Below are positions 61,359 through 64,000 of a stretch of 64,000 nucleotides of DNA, piece after piece. This DNA comes from Candidatus Devosia phytovorans (GTDB taxonomy: Bacteria; Pseudomonadota; Alphaproteobacteria; Rhizobiales; Devosiaceae). The DNA lies in contig CP119312.1 of assembly GCA_029202405.1 (NCBI GenBank), forward strand, positions 2,609,001 through 2,673,000, written 5' to 3'. The first letter of the stretch is position 1. Each line of letters opens with the position of its first letter. The position numbers and the translations under genes are program-made. Below the pieces are notes generated by a model. That model searched no databases. It had not been told where the DNA came from and saw nothing but the letters and a program-made list of their open reading frames with translations.

Positions 61359-61976
61359 ATGAGCGTGATTAAGCTGGCCGGGATGACGGTTGTGGTGGCG
61401 CTGTGCGGCGCCTTGCCAACCATGGCGCAGGGGCTGCAGCCGGGCTGGCGGTTTGCACCGCCGCCGGGGGTGACGATCGTCGACAGCCGGCCGGACAATG
61501 CGCTGCAATTGCAGGGCAATCCTTATGTCGATCCGGCCTATCTGCGGCAGGTGGTGGCTTACCCGACCAGCGAGCGCAGCGGGACGATCGTGGTCGATAC
61601 GCGGGCGCATTTTTTGTACTTCGTGCTCGGGGACGGGCGGGCGCTGCGCTATGGCATCGGCGTCGCCAAGTCGGGCTTCGAGTGGAAGGGTACCCACCAG
61701 GTGTCGCGCAAGGCGGAATGGCCGAGCTGGACACCGCCGGCGGAGATGTTGCAGCGCCGGCCAGAGCTGCCGCGCTTCATGGAGGGCGGGCCAAACAATC
61801 CTCTGGGTGCGCGGGCGCTGTATCTGGGGTCAACGCTCTATCGCATCCATGGCACCAACGAGCCGTGGAGCATCGGGCAGAATGTGTCGTCGGGCTGTAT
61901 CCGCATGACCAATGCCGATGTCGTAGACCTCTATGGACGCGTAAAACTTCACAGCAAGGTGGTTGTCATTTCCTAA
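61359..61976 (+). CDS. L,D-transpeptidase (YkuD family)
   Basis: 205 residues from ATG 61359, with signal peptide (MSVIKLAGMTVVVALCGALP). The YkuD active-site motif is YRIHGTNEPWSIGQNVSSGC followed by IRMTN; the catalytic Cys is in SSGC and the His in RIHGTN. It forms or remodels 3-3 peptidoglycan cross-links in the periplasm. Mature length is typical for a single-domain exported transpeptidase. Confidence 0.93.
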   Translation: MSVIKLAGMTVVVALCGALPTMAQGLQPGWRFAPPPGVTIVDSRPDNALQLQGNPYVDPAYLRQVVAYPTSERSGTIVVDTRAHFLYFVLGDGRALRYGIGVAKSGFEWKGTHQVSRKAEWPSWTPPAEMLQRRPELPRFMEGGPNNPLGARALYLGSTLYRIHGTNEPWSIGQNVSSGCIRMTNADVVDLYGRVKLHSKVVVIS

Positions 61977-62025
61977 GGATTTTCCAGCACAGTGGCGCTG
62001 CCTCTGACAGCGGGGCGCAGAATCT

Positions 62026-64000
62026 ATGGGTGCCTCGTTGAACCTTCGCTTGCTCTCCCTGGTCCGTCGCTTTGGCCGCGACGAAAGCGGTGTCTTTGCC
62101 GTGGTGTTCGGCCTGATGGCGATCGTGCTGATCGCGCTGGGCGGGGCAACCGTGGACTATGTGGCGCTGGACCAGGCGCGCAGCCGATCCCAGATCGCCC
62201 TCGACGCGGCGGCGCTGGCGTTGCAGCCGGAGAGCCAGCTGACGGGCGCGAACAAGACCGCCATCCAGGCAAAGGCGCAGGCACTGGTGGATGACCGCAT
62301 CGGCGGCGGCGGCGTGGTGACGATCAACAGCACGACGATCAACACGACCGACGGCTCGCTCTATTTCACCGCGACCATGAAGACGCCGACGATTTTCGTG
62401 GCACTGGTCGGGGTCAAGGAAATGTCGGCCTTCATCCAGTCGGAAGCGACGCGCAAGAAGCTGTCGCTGGAAATCGCCTTCGTGCTCGATAATTCGGGGT
62501 CGATGGCCTACACGGGCACCGGCACTCTCGGGCTGAAACAGCGCATGCAGTTCCTCAAGGACGCCGCCACCTGCGCGACCAATATCCTGTTCTACAAGGA
62601 CACGACCACGCCGCTGCTGTTTCCTGACACCTGCGTGCCGGCAACCGGTGCGGTCAAGCTGGACAACGTCAAGATCGGCGTCGTGCCGTTCACGATGTTC
62701 GTCAATGTCGGCGCCAGCAATCTGAACGCGACCTGGATCGACAAGGGCACGTCGGTCACCGCCAATGACAATTTCGACGATGGCCGCACCCCACCAGGCA
62801 ATATCAATCGCACCACCCTGTTCACCGCGACCAAGCAGAGCTGGAAAGGCTGTGTAGAGGCGCGCCCGCATATCAAGACCGGGACGCGGGCCGAGGAATA
62901 TCTCGACACCGACGACACCGTGCCTCTGGCGGGCAATACGCTGTTCGTACCGATGTTTTCGCCCGATGTGCTCGATGGGTTGCAGGGCAATGACTATATG
63001 GACGACACGCCGGCCATATGTGACCGCCCTGCTCCTGCCCAGTGCATTCAGGTGCAGTCGCGCTTTGGCTGCAATTCGTCAAATGGCAGCTGCTCGTCGA
63101 GCAATACGGCTGATCCGGTCACTGGTGGCACCAATGCGAGCGGCGTGGTGGATGTGCTGGCGACCAACGGCGCCAACTTCACCAGCTCGACCAAATATCC
63201 CAATGGCTATTACGGCGCGCATGCGTCGAGCTGTTCGTGCAGCGCATGGACGAGCTATTCCGACTGGACCCAGACCGGTGGCAGCGGCAACAATCGCACC
63301 TTCACGCGCTTCCGCTCCTGCAATGGTGGTGGCTATACGCCCGGTGGCCTGACCAACCGGCAATTGCAGGAACGCATCTGCAAATATTACGGCACGGTCA
63401 CGACCGTCAGCGATACGCGCGGTCCCAATGCCGACTGCGGTGCTGCGTCGATCACGCCGCTGACGGCCACGCCATCGACGGTGACCACCGCGATCAGCAA
63501 CATGGTGGCCCTGGGCGGCACGAATATCCACGAGGGCGCGGCATGGGGCTTCCGGGCACTGTCGCCGGGTGCACCCTTCACTGAAGGCGGCCCCTACGAC
63601 CAGGCGACGTCCAAGGTGATGATCCTGATGACCGACGGCGAGAACACGACCTATAATCTGTCGAATTACTGCAGCCAGGGCATGCGCACGCTCAACAGCA
63701 ATTGCTACAACTCCGCCTATGGCTATCCGTATAATTCGTTCAACACGGACACTGCGTCGTCCAGTGGCGGCAATATCGAGCGTTTGGGCAGGTTCGGTGC
63801 CAACAATGCGAGCCTGGTGACCGAGCTGAACAATCGTACCGTCCAGACCTGTGCCAATGCCAAGGCTGCCGGCATCACGGTCTATACGATCGGCCTGGCA
63901 ACATCCGAAGCCAGCCAGAGCACGCAGGCGGTTGTGGAAGACATGCTCACGCAATGTGCCAGCACACCGGACAAGGCCCATTTCCCGCAGGAGCCGAGCG
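62026..64000 (+). CDS. TadG-like pilus assembly protein with von Willebrand A domain (partial)
   Basis: 658 codons are present and the C-terminus is past the window's right edge. Start ATG 62026. The N-terminal TadE/TadG-type segment is GRDESGVFAVVFGLMAIVLI then ALGGATVDYVALDQARSRSQ. A von Willebrand A domain has MIDAS motif AFVLDNSGSMAYTG near residue 160 and VMILMTDGENTTYN near residue 532. Between them, Cys-rich repeats include a thrombospondin-like segment around residues 403-432 (nucleotides 63232-63321). Proteins of this type function in Flp/Tad pilus assembly or adhesion. The other tad genes would lie outside. Confidence 0.88.
   Translation, partial: MGASLNLRLLSLVRRFGRDESGVFAVVFGLMAIVLIALGGATVDYVALDQARSRSQIALDAAALALQPESQLTGANKTAIQAKAQALVDDRIGGGGVVTINSTTINTTDGSLYFTATMKTPTIFVALVGVKEMSAFIQSEATRKKLSLEIAFVLDNSGSMAYTGTGTLGLKQRMQFLKDAATCATNILFYKDTTTPLLFPDTCVPATGAVKLDNVKIGVVPFTMFVNVGASNLNATWIDKGTSVTANDNFDDGRTPPGNINRTTLFTATKQSWKGCVEARPHIKTGTRAEEYLDTDDTVPLAGNTLFVPMFSPDVLDGLQGNDYMDDTPAICDRPAPAQCIQVQSRFGCNSSNGSCSSSNTADPVTGGTNASGVVDVLATNGANFTSSTKYPNGYYGAHASSCSCSAWTSYSDWTQTGGSGNNRTFTRFRSCNGGGYTPGGLTNRQLQERICKYYGTVTTVSDTRGPNADCGAASITPLTATPSTVTTAISNMVALGGTNIHEGAAWGFRALSPGAPFTEGGPYDQATSKVMILMTDGENTTYNLSNYCSQGMRTLNSNCYNSAYGYPYNSFNTDTASSSGGNIERLGRFGANNASLVTELNNRTVQTCANAKAAGITVYTIGLATSEASQSTQAVVEDMLTQCASTPDKAHFPQEPS

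Overview
The window looks like chromosomal DNA of an alphaproteobacterium of the order Hyphomicrobiales (Rhizobiales). A Devosia-like genus is my best guess. The reasons are high GC, the mix of core genes, the aerobic cobalamin pathway naming set (cobN, cobW, cobE, cbtAB), an Entner-Doudoroff sugar operon, HisZ-dependent HisG, and small imperfect palindromic repeats between genes. I see no rRNA, tRNA, CRISPR array, insertion sequence or prophage. Most of the window is well-ordered core and metabolic sequence, densely packed with many 1-14 bp overlaps.

Layout. 1-7.2 kb: the start of fabV, an MFS transporter with a divergent TetR regulator and a four-half-site operator, tadA, mutL, a fused ring-cleaving dioxygenase/hydrolase, and a higBA toxin-antitoxin pair. 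7.2-12.3 kb: a minus-strand operon of BadF-type sugar kinase, zwf, pgl and edd, which takes glucose-6-phosphate to KDPG. 12.5-27.7 kb: a cobalamin region with cobU/P on plus; cobA-cobB-cobQ-cobD on minus; cobK on plus; cobE on minus; a CDF cation efflux protein and a small exported protein on plus; then a minus-strand operon cbtB-cbtA-cobW-(membrane protein)-cobN-cobO led by a clear cobalamin riboswitch. The middle corrin-ring methyltransferases (cobG, H, I, J, L, M, F) are not here and must lie elsewhere.

27.7-33.6 kb: small proteins (DUF2164, DUF486) and a zinc-uptake locus, with AztD-like chaperone and ZnuA on minus facing ZnuC, ZnuB and Zur on plus, and palindromic operators between. 33.6-46.9 kb: rsmD, an rluB-type pseudouridine synthase with a very long repetitive basic tail, an outer-envelope lipoprotein, lspA-ileS, ribF-HAD phosphatase, a degenerate EAL protein, a ROK regulator and a sigma-54 activator. 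47-55.6 kb: DMT exporter, alpha/beta hydrolase, DUF427, CIRCE-controlled groESL with a strong terminator, a BrnA-like orphan antitoxin, a Sel1-repeat protein, a TSUP permease and a glycosyltransferase. 55.6-64 kb: hisS-hisZ-hisG plus a small glycine-rich membrane protein, a tandem pair of 86-residue DUF1127-like proteins with a 19-codon mini-gene upstream, tag, an L,D-transpeptidase and the start of a TadG-like von Willebrand protein.

The most unusual items are the dioxygenase-hydrolase fusion next to higBA, the uncharacterised membrane protein translationally locked between cobW and cobN, a lost Asp in the CobA signature, the 67 bp convergent overlap of cobK and cobE, the 86-residue paralogue pair with its micro-ORF, and a thrombospondin-type-1-like motif inside the TadG-like protein. 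No single locus is convincingly a wholly new system. These are leads of varying strength.
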